Assembly (NCBI RefSeq): GCF_000348725.1
Contig: NC_020813.1
Location: 1,836,248-1,900,247, forward strand
DNA: 64,000 nt
Direction: 5' to 3'
Origin: Pseudobdellovibrio exovorus JSS
Lineage (GTDB): Bacteria > Bdellovibrionota > Bdellovibrionia > Bdellovibrionales > Bdellovibrionaceae
Below, piece after piece: positions 47,217 to 54,095 of this stretch. A program made the translations under genes and the position numbers. Numbering within the stretch: position 1 is the stretch's first letter; every line of letters begins with the position of its first letter. Under the pieces are notes generated by a model, which had not been told where the DNA came from, made no database searches, and saw nothing but the letters and a program-made list of their open reading frames with translations.

Positions 47217-48408
47217 TGGCCTCCATCTTCCGTCTGAGGGCTTTTACGATGGAAGGATGGGAGAATTGAAACTCGTCAAACCCGCACCAGTGGCGGAACC
47301 GCAAAAAGTCAGCGAATGGTCACGATGGTATCTTGTTCAGGAAGGTGGTCATCCATCTATCAAAAGAAGCCGCAAGGTGAACGGCAAAACCACATGGAAC
47401 CGCTACCCCGCAAAACATTATAAACACATGAGTCCCGAAGAATTGACGGCACTCCTGCGACGACTGAATGCGACTTTTGAAACTGAGAAAAAACTGGCGG
47501 AAGAACGCTACAACTTTGACCATGCTTATGTGAATGTTAGGTCTCTTACTGCCTTTGAAAAATACCTTAAAAAACAAACGACCGTAGATTCTTCGGTCAG
47601 CAATCCGATGTCGATGCTCCAACGTTATTCACTGGAATATTTCATTATCAAGCAAGGTATTCCCGACCCCGCAAAATGGCATATCAAAGAGGATGACTGG
47701 GGTGAATGGCTTCTCGAACAAGATTTGTCGGTGGCTCTTCTCAAGCGTATTGTCTCAACAACAAATCGCTTTACGAAATTTTTGAATCAAAAAATTTATC
47801 CGGAAATGCCGAACGCCCGAAAATTGGAACCCATCGGACGAGCGAAATACGCAGAAATAAATTATCTCCGAAAGAAAAAAGGCGAAGACGACGAGTCCAA
47901 ATATATTCAACCCGAGACTTACAAAAAAATCGTAAAAGCCTTTGAAGAAGAGGAACCCGAAGTCCTCCCAAACGTGAAACTCTGCAAGGCTTTTGGACTT
48001 CGTATCAGTGAATCTCTGGGTTTTGATAAACCAAAATTTTTGAAGGATGCGGTCTTGGTCGATGAACAGGGCAAAGGCGTCAAGGGCGGTCAAATCGTGC
48101 GCAAGAAAGTGAAGACGAACGAACGCATGGTCCCTTACTGGAATATGACCGCCGTTGATGCGTGGACGCTGGTCAAACAGATTATTCCCATGCACCCAAA
48201 CACGCTAACCAAGAAGGTCAACAAAGTGCTGGCGAAGTTTGGCCATTCCTCCCATGACTTCCGTAGAACTTTCATCACTGAGGCTCACCGCAGTCACCAC
48301 TGGAAGGATGTCCAACGGGCGGCTGGTCACACCACGCACCAAATGACGATGAAATACGACCAAGACGACCGCAACCTGTCGCCATTGTTGGCCGACTTGG
48401 ATGACTAA
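47197..48408 (+). CDS. Tyrosine recombinase (integrase) of the element
   Basis: The 403-residue frame opens at TTG 47197; ATG 47257 is the alternative. The N-terminal part resembles an arm-binding and SAM-like core-binding domain. The C-terminal catalytic domain shows the recombinase set: KAFGLRISESLGF with Arg, a basic RKKVKTNERMVPY strand that may hold the catalytic Lys, SSHDFRRTFITEAH with His and Arg, AGHTTHQMTMKYDQ with His and the nucleophilic Tyr. It sits at the left end, next to attL, as expected for a tRNA-targeting integrase. It should cut within the shared CCTTCTAAG loop. Confidence 0.92.
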   Translation: MDNKYPTGLHLPSEGFYDGRMGELKLVKPAPVAEPQKVSEWSRWYLVQEGGHPSIKRSRKVNGKTTWNRYPAKHYKHMSPEELTALLRRLNATFETEKKLAEERYNFDHAYVNVRSLTAFEKYLKKQTTVDSSVSNPMSMLQRYSLEYFIIKQGIPDPAKWHIKEDDWGEWLLEQDLSVALLKRIVSTTNRFTKFLNQKIYPEMPNARKLEPIGRAKYAEINYLRKKKGEDDESKYIQPETYKKIVKAFEEEEPEVLPNVKLCKAFGLRISESLGFDKPKFLKDAVLVDEQGKGVKGGQIVRKKVKTNERMVPYWNMTAVDAWTLVKQIIPMHPNTLTKKVNKVLAKFGHSSHDFRRTFITEAHRSHHWKDVQRAAGHTTHQMTMKYDQDDRNLSPLLADLDD

Positions 48409-48548
48409 GGAGCGTCATCAATCTGCTTTGATTTCATTTTTTTGAGTGGTCACGCCAATTTAGCGTGACTTCTGAGGCGTCCAGATGCTACTCTTGCCGA
48501 GGCAGTTCTATCGCTTGCCATTTCAGGTTATATTATTGCTCTTTTTGT

Positions 48549-48626
48549 GGCCCCGTAGCTCAGTTGGATTAGAGCATGGTCCTTCTAAGACCAGGGTCCC
48601 AGGTTCGAGCCCTGGCGGGGTCACCA
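48549..48626 (+). tRNA. Complete tRNA-Arg(UCU) carried by the element
   Basis: All arms pair: acceptor GGCCCCG / CGGGGTC with discriminator A and encoded CCA, D arm GCTC / GAGC, anticodon stem TGGTC / GACCA around the loop CTTCTAA (anticodon TCT), and T stem CCAGG / CCTGG around TTCGAGC. It is 78 nt and differs in most stems from the split host gene, but the anticodon loop is the same, so it reads the same codons (AGA and AGG). It lies between the integrase and the MNT gene. Confidence 0.96.
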
Positions 48627-48630
48627 GTTT

Positions 48631-48657
48631 TTTTCTTACAGACCGTCTGTAAGAAAA
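48631..48657. repeat. 27-bp perfect palindrome after the tRNA, containing the shared 19-mer
   Basis: Thirteen-base arms (TTTTCTTACAGAC / GTCTGTAAGAAAA) flank a central C. The inner 19 bases CTTACAGACCGTCTGTAAG occur again, on the other strand, inside the rep gene. The T run and the position just after CCA suggest termination of the tRNA transcript, but the second copy argues for a binding site as well. Confidence 0.75.
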
Positions 48658-48673
48658 GGAAAAGGTGGACAAA

Positions 48674-49015
48674 ATGGGTTTACTAAAAATGCTCCACGAC
48701 CCAGAGATGAACAAGTGGGCTCAACAAAAAGCCGTGGAAGTTTTGAACTCCATCCCTTCTCAAGATTTGATTTTAGAGGCTTATCTGTTCGGCTCCGCTG
48801 TTTACGGCAATTTCACCGCCGATTCTGATTTGGATTTTATTATCGTCACCAAAGACCAAGCCTCTATCAAACAACTTCAAAAGGAAGTCTACACCGCTCG
48901 CTTCACCGACATTGCGATTGATTGGATTTTTAAAACCAAAGAGTCGTTCGATGAACGAAAAAACTTTGGCGGTGTTTGCTTCGTTGCTTTTCATAATGGA
49001 ATGAAATTGCGATGA
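48674..49015 (+). CDS. MNT-type nucleotidyltransferase (antitoxin-like)
   Basis: The start is put at ATG 48674 with GGTGG upstream; a GTG nine bases earlier is possible. The 113-residue protein has the minimal nucleotidyltransferase motif YLFGSAVYGNFTADSDLDFIIV (GS, then DxD) and a third acidic residue in the strand IAIDWIFK. It overlaps the HEPN gene by four bases. In MNT-HEPN pairs the nucleotidyltransferase inactivates the HEPN RNase by attaching nucleotides, so the pair probably acts as a toxin-antitoxin module that stabilises the element. Confidence 0.87.
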   Translation: MGLLKMLHDPEMNKWAQQKAVEVLNSIPSQDLILEAYLFGSAVYGNFTADSDLDFIIVTKDQASIKQLQKEVYTARFTDIAIDWIFKTKESFDERKNFGGVCFVAFHNGMKLR

Positions 49016-49419
49016 CGAAAAATCTAAAAAAACAACTTTTCCCCAAAGAATACGCCCAAGAACTTTTGAGAATTGCCGAAGGGGATTTGGCTTCAGCGTT
49101 GGCACTTTCTAAGGTCACCACGGGACGGCCTGAAAACATTGTTTTCATCGCTCAACAGGCCGTCGAAAAATACATCAAGTCGGTGTTGGTTCATCTTCAA
49201 ATTGCGTTCCCTCTCCTTCACGACTTAGGCGTTTTAGTCGCCCTTTTGCCAGACGATAAGATGCCCGCAGAAGGCTTTGAACTCATGGAATTAAATCCGT
49301 TCGCCACGGTTCGCCGTTATCAAGAAGGGGACATTCCGCTCACGAAAGAAGAGATCGAAGCCTCTTTGAAAGTGGCTCGAAACATCGCTCATTGGGCAAA
49401 AGAACTTACGAAGTTATAA
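49012..49419 (+). CDS. HEPN-domain protein (toxin-like)
   Basis: The 135-residue protein has the four-helix HEPN pattern: LLRIAEGDLASALALSKVTTGRPENIVFIAQQAVEKYIKSVLVHLQIAFPLLHDLGVLVALLPD, then ATVRRYQEGDIPLTKEEIEASLKVARNIAHWAKEL. The QQAVEKYIK and HDL segments are diagnostic of PF05168-type HEPN. The typical RxxxxH nuclease motif is not clear here; RNIAH is close but has a shorter spacing, so catalysis is uncertain. The pairing and overlap with the MNT gene support the toxin role. Confidence 0.84.
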   Translation: MTKNLKKQLFPKEYAQELLRIAEGDLASALALSKVTTGRPENIVFIAQQAVEKYIKSVLVHLQIAFPLLHDLGVLVALLPDDKMPAEGFELMELNPFATVRRYQEGDIPLTKEEIEASLKVARNIAHWAKELTKL

Positions 49420-49457
49420 TTGGCGTGAACGAATGTCAGCGGTCTGCAAACGACGTA

Positions 49458-50009
49458 TTACACATGGGGCTTTGAAGATTCAAAGCTCTGAGGTTGTAAT
49501 AAATCTTCGAGAAAAAATGCGGCAAGTTCAGACCTACCAGCCAGACCCGATTTAGAATAAATTGAAGCCGCCTGAACTCTTGCGGTCTTTTCAGACGTAT
49601 GCCTCACCTCTGCAATTTCTTTCAGCGAAAGACCTTTCAATAAAAGAAGTGCGACTTCCTTTTCCGCTTCCGATAAGGCCCATTTTGTAAGTTGCAGGTC
49701 AATGGACTTAGATAGTCCTTCAATGTATTTTTCACTTTCTCTTTTCCAATCCTCGGACTCTTTTTTGAGTTTGATATTTTCGCTGATTGAGTCTGAAAGT
49801 TTGTGCCGAAGATCGTAAGACCCTTTGAGAAAATAGAAGATTCCAAATAAAGCCGCAAGGCCAGTCCCGCCTTCAACTAAGACATGCCAAATTGCGACCC
49901 CTTCTTTGGTGTCCGTAATTATATCCGCAGCGACCATCAAAGCCACCAGGGCCAGAATCACAATGATAACTGAACGCTCTTTTCTACTCACGTTTCGAGA
50001 ATACACCAC
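49458..50009 (-). CDS. Membrane-anchored LuxR-type HTH regulator
   Basis: The 183-residue protein has two transmembrane helices near the start (VIIVILALVALMVAADI and ALFGIFYFLKG), a charged coiled-coil-like linker (DSISENIKLKKESEDWKRESEKYIEG) and a C-terminal LuxR HTH (ALSEAEKEVALLLLKGLSLKEIAEVRHTSEKTARVQAASIYSKSG). The start is a GTG. There is no receiver domain, so it may sense a membrane signal directly. It follows the cytochrome b561 gene by six bases on the same strand, suggesting it controls that gene or the redox cargo. Confidence 0.8.
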   Translation of the reverse strand: MVYSRNVSRKERSVIIVILALVALMVAADIITDTKEGVAIWHVLVEGGTGLAALFGIFYFLKGSYDLRHKLSDSISENIKLKKESEDWKRESEKYIEGLSKSIDLQLTKWALSEAEKEVALLLLKGLSLKEIAEVRHTSEKTARVQAASIYSKSGLAGRSELAAFFLEDLLQPQSFESSKPHV

Positions 50010-50015
50010 ATAAAA

Positions 50016-50786
50016 TTAATCGTCATCATCGTCATCGTGCTTCATCTCGATTAATTTTCCACTTTGGCTATGGAGGCCGAAGTCATTTCCTTCGCTTCTC
50101 CCTTTTTCGCTCTCACCAAGCTGGAGTTTTTGACCGAACAACAGAAGAGTCCTGCTTTGCGTATCAAAACGATTATAGAGAAACAATGTTACTGACAATA
50201 CGAGTATAGCTGAAACCAAACCCGCCAAGCGGCGAGAAGAGGTTATGGTTTCCATGCCTTCAAGAGTTAACTTCCTTCCGTTCACCATGCTGAGCGCAAT
50301 CCAATCATGATGCCGAACAGAATGAAGAACGACCCCAGCGACATGGAGAATAGCCACAACCAAAAAAGCATTGGCCAAAAATTCATGCAGGTCCTCATAG
50401 GTCTCTTTGTGTCCTGTTGTCATTAAATATCCAGTTACAGCCAAACCCAATCCCAGTGCAAACATGAATAATGCGGCCCAACTTGAGGCCGGGTTATGAC
50501 CCGTCCAACGTTTTTTTGAATTCGACAAAATCCCAAGAAAGTAATCTTTAAGTTCCGATGGCCTAAGACTGAAGTTTGAAAACCGTGCGTATTTTGACCC
50601 GATGATTCCCCACAATATGCGCCATAACACGATGAATCCCAATAATAGTCCCGAGAGCATGTGATAGGTGAAGATCAACGATTCGTCGTCCACCGTTTTT
50701 GCAACGACAAAAGAAAATAGGAACAGTCCGGCGAAGAGCCAGTGAAAAAGTCTTGTAGGTACGTCATAAACTAAACTCGATTTCAT
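50016..50786 (-). CDS. Cytochrome b561-type diheme membrane protein
   Basis: The 256-residue protein matches the Ni,Fe-hydrogenase/cytochrome b561 family. Candidate heme histidines are in RLFHWLFAGLF, TYHMLSGLLL, YEDLHEFLANAFLVVAILHVAGVVLHSVRHHDW. It has about five transmembrane helices. The C-terminus ends in HDDDDDD after a basic-polar tail, an unusual acidic cap. It would move electrons between the quinone pool and a periplasmic partner. The divergent gene encodes a small PepSY protein, a common partner type. Confidence 0.82.
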   Translation of the reverse strand: MKSSLVYDVPTRLFHWLFAGLFLFSFVVAKTVDDESLIFTYHMLSGLLLGFIVLWRILWGIIGSKYARFSNFSLRPSELKDYFLGILSNSKKRWTGHNPASSWAALFMFALGLGLAVTGYLMTTGHKETYEDLHEFLANAFLVVAILHVAGVVLHSVRHHDWIALSMVNGRKLTLEGMETITSSRRLAGLVSAILVLSVTLFLYNRFDTQSRTLLLFGQKLQLGESEKGRSEGNDFGLHSQSGKLIEMKHDDDDDD

Positions 50787-50961
50787 TTCAGCCTCCCATA
50801 TACTTTAAAGTTCACTCGGATTGAGGGTTTCGTCCATTGGACAAACAGTCTATCCGGAGCAAATTCAAATATTTAGGGCATTTGGCCTATTTCCAAAATG
50901 AAGAGAAATGAAGATACTGGGGTCAGTCAATGGGAATGACCCCACTGAAAAGGAGAACGAA

Positions 50962-51219
50962 ATGAAACAACTCGTAATTGGACTGGCTCTCTTGGGCGTA
51001 GCGTCTTCGGCCTACGCTAAAAAAGACTGCACAAACGAACCTAAAGAAAAGTGGATGCAGGAGGCCGAATTTAAGAAAAAGGTGGAGGCTGAAGGATACA
51101 AAATTACAAAATTCAAACAACCTGGCACCTGTTACGAAATCTACGGGACAAACAAAGACGGCAAAAAAGTTGAGATTTACTTTAATCCTGTCGATGGCTC
51201 GATTGTTAAAGAAAAGTAA
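50962..51219 (+). CDS. Small periplasmic PepSY-like protein
   Basis: The ATG at 50962 has AGGAG upstream (AAAAGGAGAACGAA). The 85-residue product has a Sec signal peptide ending SSAYA. The mature domain (CTNEPKEKWMQEAEFKKKVEAEGYKITKFKQPGTCYEIYGTNKDGKKVEIYFNPVDGSIVKEK) has the PepSY pattern with two cysteines that may form a disulfide. Related proteins accompany cytochrome b561 proteins, as here on the facing strand. Confidence 0.8.
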   Translation: MKQLVIGLALLGVASSAYAKKDCTNEPKEKWMQEAEFKKKVEAEGYKITKFKQPGTCYEIYGTNKDGKKVEIYFNPVDGSIVKEK

Positions 51220-51301
51220 ACATCTTCTATTTAAAACACCAAAGCCCATGAATGTCTTTACGACAAACATGGGCCATTGGCTTCAACCTCGGCTGATAAA
51301 G

Positions 51302-51703
51302 TTAAACGACTACAAATCCTAAACTCTCGGCGTGCCGACGCAGGATTCGGTGTTTGAATTCATAGCGGGATTCTGTTTTTTCTTTTTCGTAATATCCCCG
51401 ACCGTAAATCGGGTCTTCCCAAATTCCCGTGTTGGCTTTGAGAAAATCCATCGCTCGCTTACAGAGTTCAGCCATACGGGGCCAGTATTCATAACAGCGT
51501 GGGTCTCGCTCGTGAAGAACCACGAAGTCCACACAATCAAGGGCCTCTCTAATTGAAAGAGGCCAACGTCTTTCAATCACGACCTTTTCGTAGTAATTGA
51601 CCTGATATTCGGTCATGTATCTGATTTCTTGAACATCAGCGGCTGGGATTTCTTTTAAGAAAATCCCCTCCAACTTTTTGAACATTGGACGAAGGCGTTT
51701 CAT
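51302..51703 (-). CDS. Hypothetical protein in the replication block
   Basis: The 133-residue protein has no recognised domain. It is rich in charged and aromatic residues (KANTGIWEDPIYGRGYYEKEKTESRYEFKHRILRRHAESLG) and lacks a signal peptide or transmembrane helix. It begins one base after the end of the preceding small gene on the same strand, downstream of rep, and so probably belongs to its transcript. No function can be claimed. Confidence 0.55.
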   Translation of the reverse strand: MKRLRPMFKKLEGIFLKEIPAADVQEIRYMTEYQVNYYEKVVIERRWPLSIREALDCVDFVVLHERDPRCYEYWPRMAELCKRAMDFLKANTGIWEDPIYGRGYYEKEKTESRYEFKHRILRRHAESLGFVVV

Positions 51704-51994
51704 TTATTCCCCCTCGCTCAATGCTTGAATGATTTTTGAATCTTTGATTTCTTTAAGACCCGTGTAGAACACTTGTCCCTGATAGGTTGAAATCTTCACC
51801 ATCAACAAGTGCCACCCTTTTGACAAGGGATGGTCGAACTTCACCTTGCCTGTGTCGGGCAAAAATCCTTCCTTCCCATCTTCACCCATCACTTTTTTAG
51901 CGTTGTTAAAAAAGGATTGGTAAACAACCTTTCCGCTCTCTGGGTTCACTGATTTTTTAGAGAGAATCACCTCAACTAACATGAACATTTTCAT
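51704..51994 (-). CDS. Small protein downstream of rep, possible ssDNA-binding protein
   Basis: The ATG at 51994 is preceded by AAAGGAGG, so the longer frame from 52012 is rejected. The 96-residue product is beta-rich (MKMFMLVEVILSKKSVNPESGKVVYQSFF, LLMVKISTYQGQVFYTGLKEIKDS). Its position directly after a Rep_trans gene recalls filamentous-phage-like and RCR elements, where a small single-stranded-DNA-binding protein follows the initiator. That is only a suggestion from order and size; no family motif is visible. Confidence 0.55.
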   Translation of the reverse strand: MKMFMLVEVILSKKSVNPESGKVVYQSFFNNAKKVMGEDGKEGFLPDTGKVKFDHPLSKGWHLLMVKISTYQGQVFYTGLKEIKDSKIIQALSEGE

Positions 51995-52094
51995 AACTGC
52001 CTCCTTTGGCATTTTTTTGGACTCACCATTGAGTCACAAAAATAAATGGGAGACGGGTTATTGAAAAAAAAGATGAGCCCCCCGTGCTACGCAC

Positions 52095-52173
52095 TCGCAC
52101 CTGATAGAACAGGTGCGACCACCGCCAGAAGCCCTGCGGCCTTGCCCTTACGGGCCGGCCTTGGGCTTCTGGC
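52095..52173. repeat. Two strong hairpins at the 3' end of rep
   Basis: TCGCACCTG / CAGGTGCGA (loop ATAGAA) at 52095-52118 is followed by GCCAGAAGCCC / GGGCTTCTGGC at 52124-52173 enclosing a nested GCCC-TTAC-GGGC. The second hairpin overlaps the last codons of rep. This is much more GC-rich than its surroundings. It may be a terminator, a single-strand origin or a nick-site structure. Confidence 0.7.
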
Positions 52174-53191
52174 TTGGGGGCAGGGTTTGGCTTTCGGGGA
52201 TTTCCCCGTTTTCTTTCAACCATTCCATTTGTTCTTGGAATATCTGAGCAATGCCGTCGGCGGTTTTGTTTTCATTGATTCCGTATCTGATAAAATCACG
52301 AACCATGTCCCTGATTTTGACTTCCTTGAAATCGTCGTAAAGACGCTCAATTTTTTCTTTCTTCACTCGGTCAAAGGTCTGGGGGTCAAAATCACGGAAC
52401 AGCCTCTTGAAACGGGACTCGTCTTGACCGCTCTTGGTCTTTATACGGTGATAATCGCCCCAGTGCTTGAGAATGGCCTCGCAGAACTCGGATTCCTTAC
52501 AGACGGTCTGTAAGGCTCCTTGAACGGCAACCAGGGCTTCGGCACTCTTCACCCGAAGCTCAACCCGTGTGATGGGTTCGGCATCGTTTGCCAGCGTTTC
52601 AAAATAAGATTGCTTAATGGGGTGGGGATTGCCGTCCGTGATTTCCACCCGTTTGTCGTAGACCGTCAGGCTCCACCGTTGGCGGTGGATCGTGTAGCCC
52701 GTGAAAAGCATTTCACCGTTGCGGTCTTTCGTTTGGTGTTCGTGGTAATTGAAGGCAAAACCCCATTTATAGCGTTTTGATTTCGGATTCGGGAAGGCGT
52801 CAGATAATCCAAGGCCGAAAATATCAACCGCCACATCAACCCGTGTGAGCTTCCAACTCATGCCCTCAATCGTCCTGATTTTTTCCGCTATTCTTAAAAA
52901 TTCATCAAAAGGCTTTGCCACCGCTCCCGTCCAGTAAAGCCCTTGCAGTTCAACCTTTGCCGACCCCTCGTCGTTCGTTGAAAGCCTGAATCCTCGGTCA
53001 ATGAATTGTTCAAAGAACCAACCACCACCAAAACCAGCGTAGGTCTTTTCGTTTTGCTTCACTCCGATTTTATCTCTGAGAATTTTTAAAAGTTCCGCAC
53101 CCCGTTTTTCCGAACCCGAACCATAGACGGTAATCCAATCAGCGTGAGTCATTTCCATTCGGGCCTTTGATTTTGTGTTCTTCTTTTTCAT
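52148..53191 (-). CDS. Rep_trans-like replication initiation protein
   Basis: The 347-residue protein matches the pattern of the Rep_trans/replication initiation factor family, which nicks DNA for rolling-circle replication. Hallmarks are SWKLTRVDVAVDIFGLGLSD, a central HRQRWSLTVYDKRVEI segment where the Tyr/Asp/Lys region sits, and a later ITRVELRVKSAEALVAVQG. A basic N-terminal tail (MKKKNTKSKARMEMTHADW) and a Pro/Lys C-terminus flank it. It is not the P-loop relaxase of large conjugative elements. A 21-bp palindrome lies inside its coding region (52495-52515), like the double-strand origin in pT181-type rep genes. Confidence 0.78.
   Translation of the reverse strand: MKKKNTKSKARMEMTHADWITVYGSGSEKRGAELLKILRDKIGVKQNEKTYAGFGGGWFFEQFIDRGFRLSTNDEGSAKVELQGLYWTGAVAKPFDEFLRIAEKIRTIEGMSWKLTRVDVAVDIFGLGLSDAFPNPKSKRYKWGFAFNYHEHQTKDRNGEMLFTGYTIHRQRWSLTVYDKRVEITDGNPHPIKQSYFETLANDAEPITRVELRVKSAEALVAVQGALQTVCKESEFCEAILKHWGDYHRIKTKSGQDESRFKRLFRDFDPQTFDRVKKEKIERLYDDFKEVKIRDMVRDFIRYGINENKTADGIAQIFQEQMEWLKENGEIPESQTLPPSQKPKAGP
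52495..52515. repeat. 21-bp palindrome inside rep; second copy of the 19-mer
   Basis: CCTTACAGAC / GTCTGTAAGG around a central G. Its inner 19 bases are the exact reverse complement of those at 48635-48653. It is inside the rep coding frame, so it is not a terminator, and could be the replication nick site or a Rep-binding site. Confidence 0.8.
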
Positions 53192-53376
53192 GCCTCCTTA
53201 AATGGGGACCGCCTTCTTATTTTTAAAAATCCTCCTGAATACCCCTTCTGTTCTTGAAATATTTTGTTCTTCCGGCTCTACGAAAACTCATGACCAAAAA
53301 TTTTTTGGCATGGTTTTGTCCACCGTCGTTCGTTTGATTTTTTTTATTTCCAGACATCAGGGCGTTTTAATTATCG

Positions 53377-53407
53377 CCACTACACAAGGGGCTTGTGAAC
53401 GTAGTGG
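53377..53407. promoter_or_regulatory. Hairpin upstream of the small plus-strand genes
   Basis: CCACTAC and GTAGTGG flank a smaller ACAAG / CTTGT stem. It lies between rep and the first small plus-strand gene, in about 245 bases that otherwise hold no gene. It may be a replication or transcription signal. Confidence 0.45.
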
Positions 53408-53437
53408 CTCAACAAACGAAAACCAGAGGAGGTTTTT

Positions 53438-53632
53438 ATGAAAAAGAAGGCAACTCAACCCCAAGCGGGTCAATACAAAGACGAACTTATCATCATTGAA
53501 CCGATGAAAGTGCGTCTCTCGAAGAAAGGGAATACCGTCATGGTTTTCCTGAATCAAAAAACGGTGATGATGTTCTCGAAAAAATTCTTGGACGCCGTCA
53601 TCAGTCGTAAATACCAAAAGCGGGGAGCCTAA
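53438..53632 (+). CDS. Small basic protein of the element
   Basis: The 64-residue frame is preceded by AGAGGAGG, one of the best ribosome sites in the element. The product is basic and beta-rich (YKDELIIIEPMKVRLSKKGNTVMVFLNQKTVMMFSKKFLDAVISRKYQKRG). No family is recognised; it could bind DNA or act as a small regulator. It starts a run of three small genes. Confidence 0.6.
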   Translation: MKKKATQPQAGQYKDELIIIEPMKVRLSKKGNTVMVFLNQKTVMMFSKKFLDAVISRKYQKRGA

Positions 53633-53663
53633 AAGGGCCCCCGCCCTTTTTTTGGAGGTGGTT

Positions 53664-53777
53664 ATGAAACGAACAATCAAATCGCAGTATTTCTTTTACT
53701 CGAAGGTTAGACGGCAAACAAAACTTCATGTGCTCACCATTTTCACGAATGGCGAATACACATGGGAAGGAGCTTAA
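53664..53777 (+). CDS. 37-residue mini-protein
   Basis: A short frame beginning ATG 53664 with a GGAGG site (53654-53658) and ending TAA 53777. The protein starts MKRTIKSQYFFYSKVRRQ and ends NGEYTWEGA, basic then neutral. The strong ribosome site and the 5-base gap to the next start support translation. Its role is unknown. Confidence 0.55.
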   Translation: MKRTIKSQYFFYSKVRRQTKLHVLTIFTNGEYTWEGA

Positions 53778-53781
53778 AGTT

Positions 53782-54045
53782 ATGGACTATCAATTTATTG
53801 TCGGAAAATTGTCCGACGTCATCTGGCACTCAGCCATTTTGATTTCGGTCGTTGGAGTTCTAAAAATCTTTTTGACTCAGTATTTTCTCTACAAAATCAC
53901 TGTGGCCAAAAAGAGTGAAATCAAGTTCACCCGTGAAGGGAAATCGGCTTCGTATTCCAACTACGAAGACCAACCCGAAAAGGTCATCAACATTTACAAA
54001 AATCTTGATGATGTGGACGAGGACTTTTTCAAAAAGTCGTCATAA
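53782..54045 (+). CDS. Small single-pass membrane protein of the element
   Basis: ATG 53782 has a GAAGGAG site. The 87-residue product has one long hydrophobic helix (VIWHSAILISVVGVLKIFLTQYFLYKI) and a charged cytoplasmic or periplasmic tail (EIKFTREGKSASYSNYEDQPEKVINIYKNLDDVDEDFF). It is the last of the three small plus-strand genes. A longer frame from 53728 lacks a site. No coat-protein or holin motif is clear, so no function is claimed. Confidence 0.6.
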   Translation: MDYQFIVGKLSDVIWHSAILISVVGVLKIFLTQYFLYKITVAKKSEIKFTREGKSASYSNYEDQPEKVINIYKNLDDVDEDFFKKSS

Positions 54046-54056
54046 GAAAAAATAAA

Positions 54057-54078
54057 CCCCCTGAGATGACTCAGGGGG
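54057..54078. terminator. Terminator between converging element genes
   Basis: CCCCCTGAG / CTCAGGGGG with the loop ATGA. On the minus strand a T-rich run follows, so it can stop the unknown gene at 54096-54815. Confidence 0.8.
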
Positions 54079-54095
54079 CTCAAAAGGGCCAAAGA

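Noticed and set aside
48523-48714. A minus-strand ORF over the tRNA
   Set aside because: It is an antisense shadow of the tRNA and its palindrome.
52046-52780. Plus-strand ORFs opposite rep
   Set aside because: They lack ribosome sites and are antisense to a clear Rep gene.
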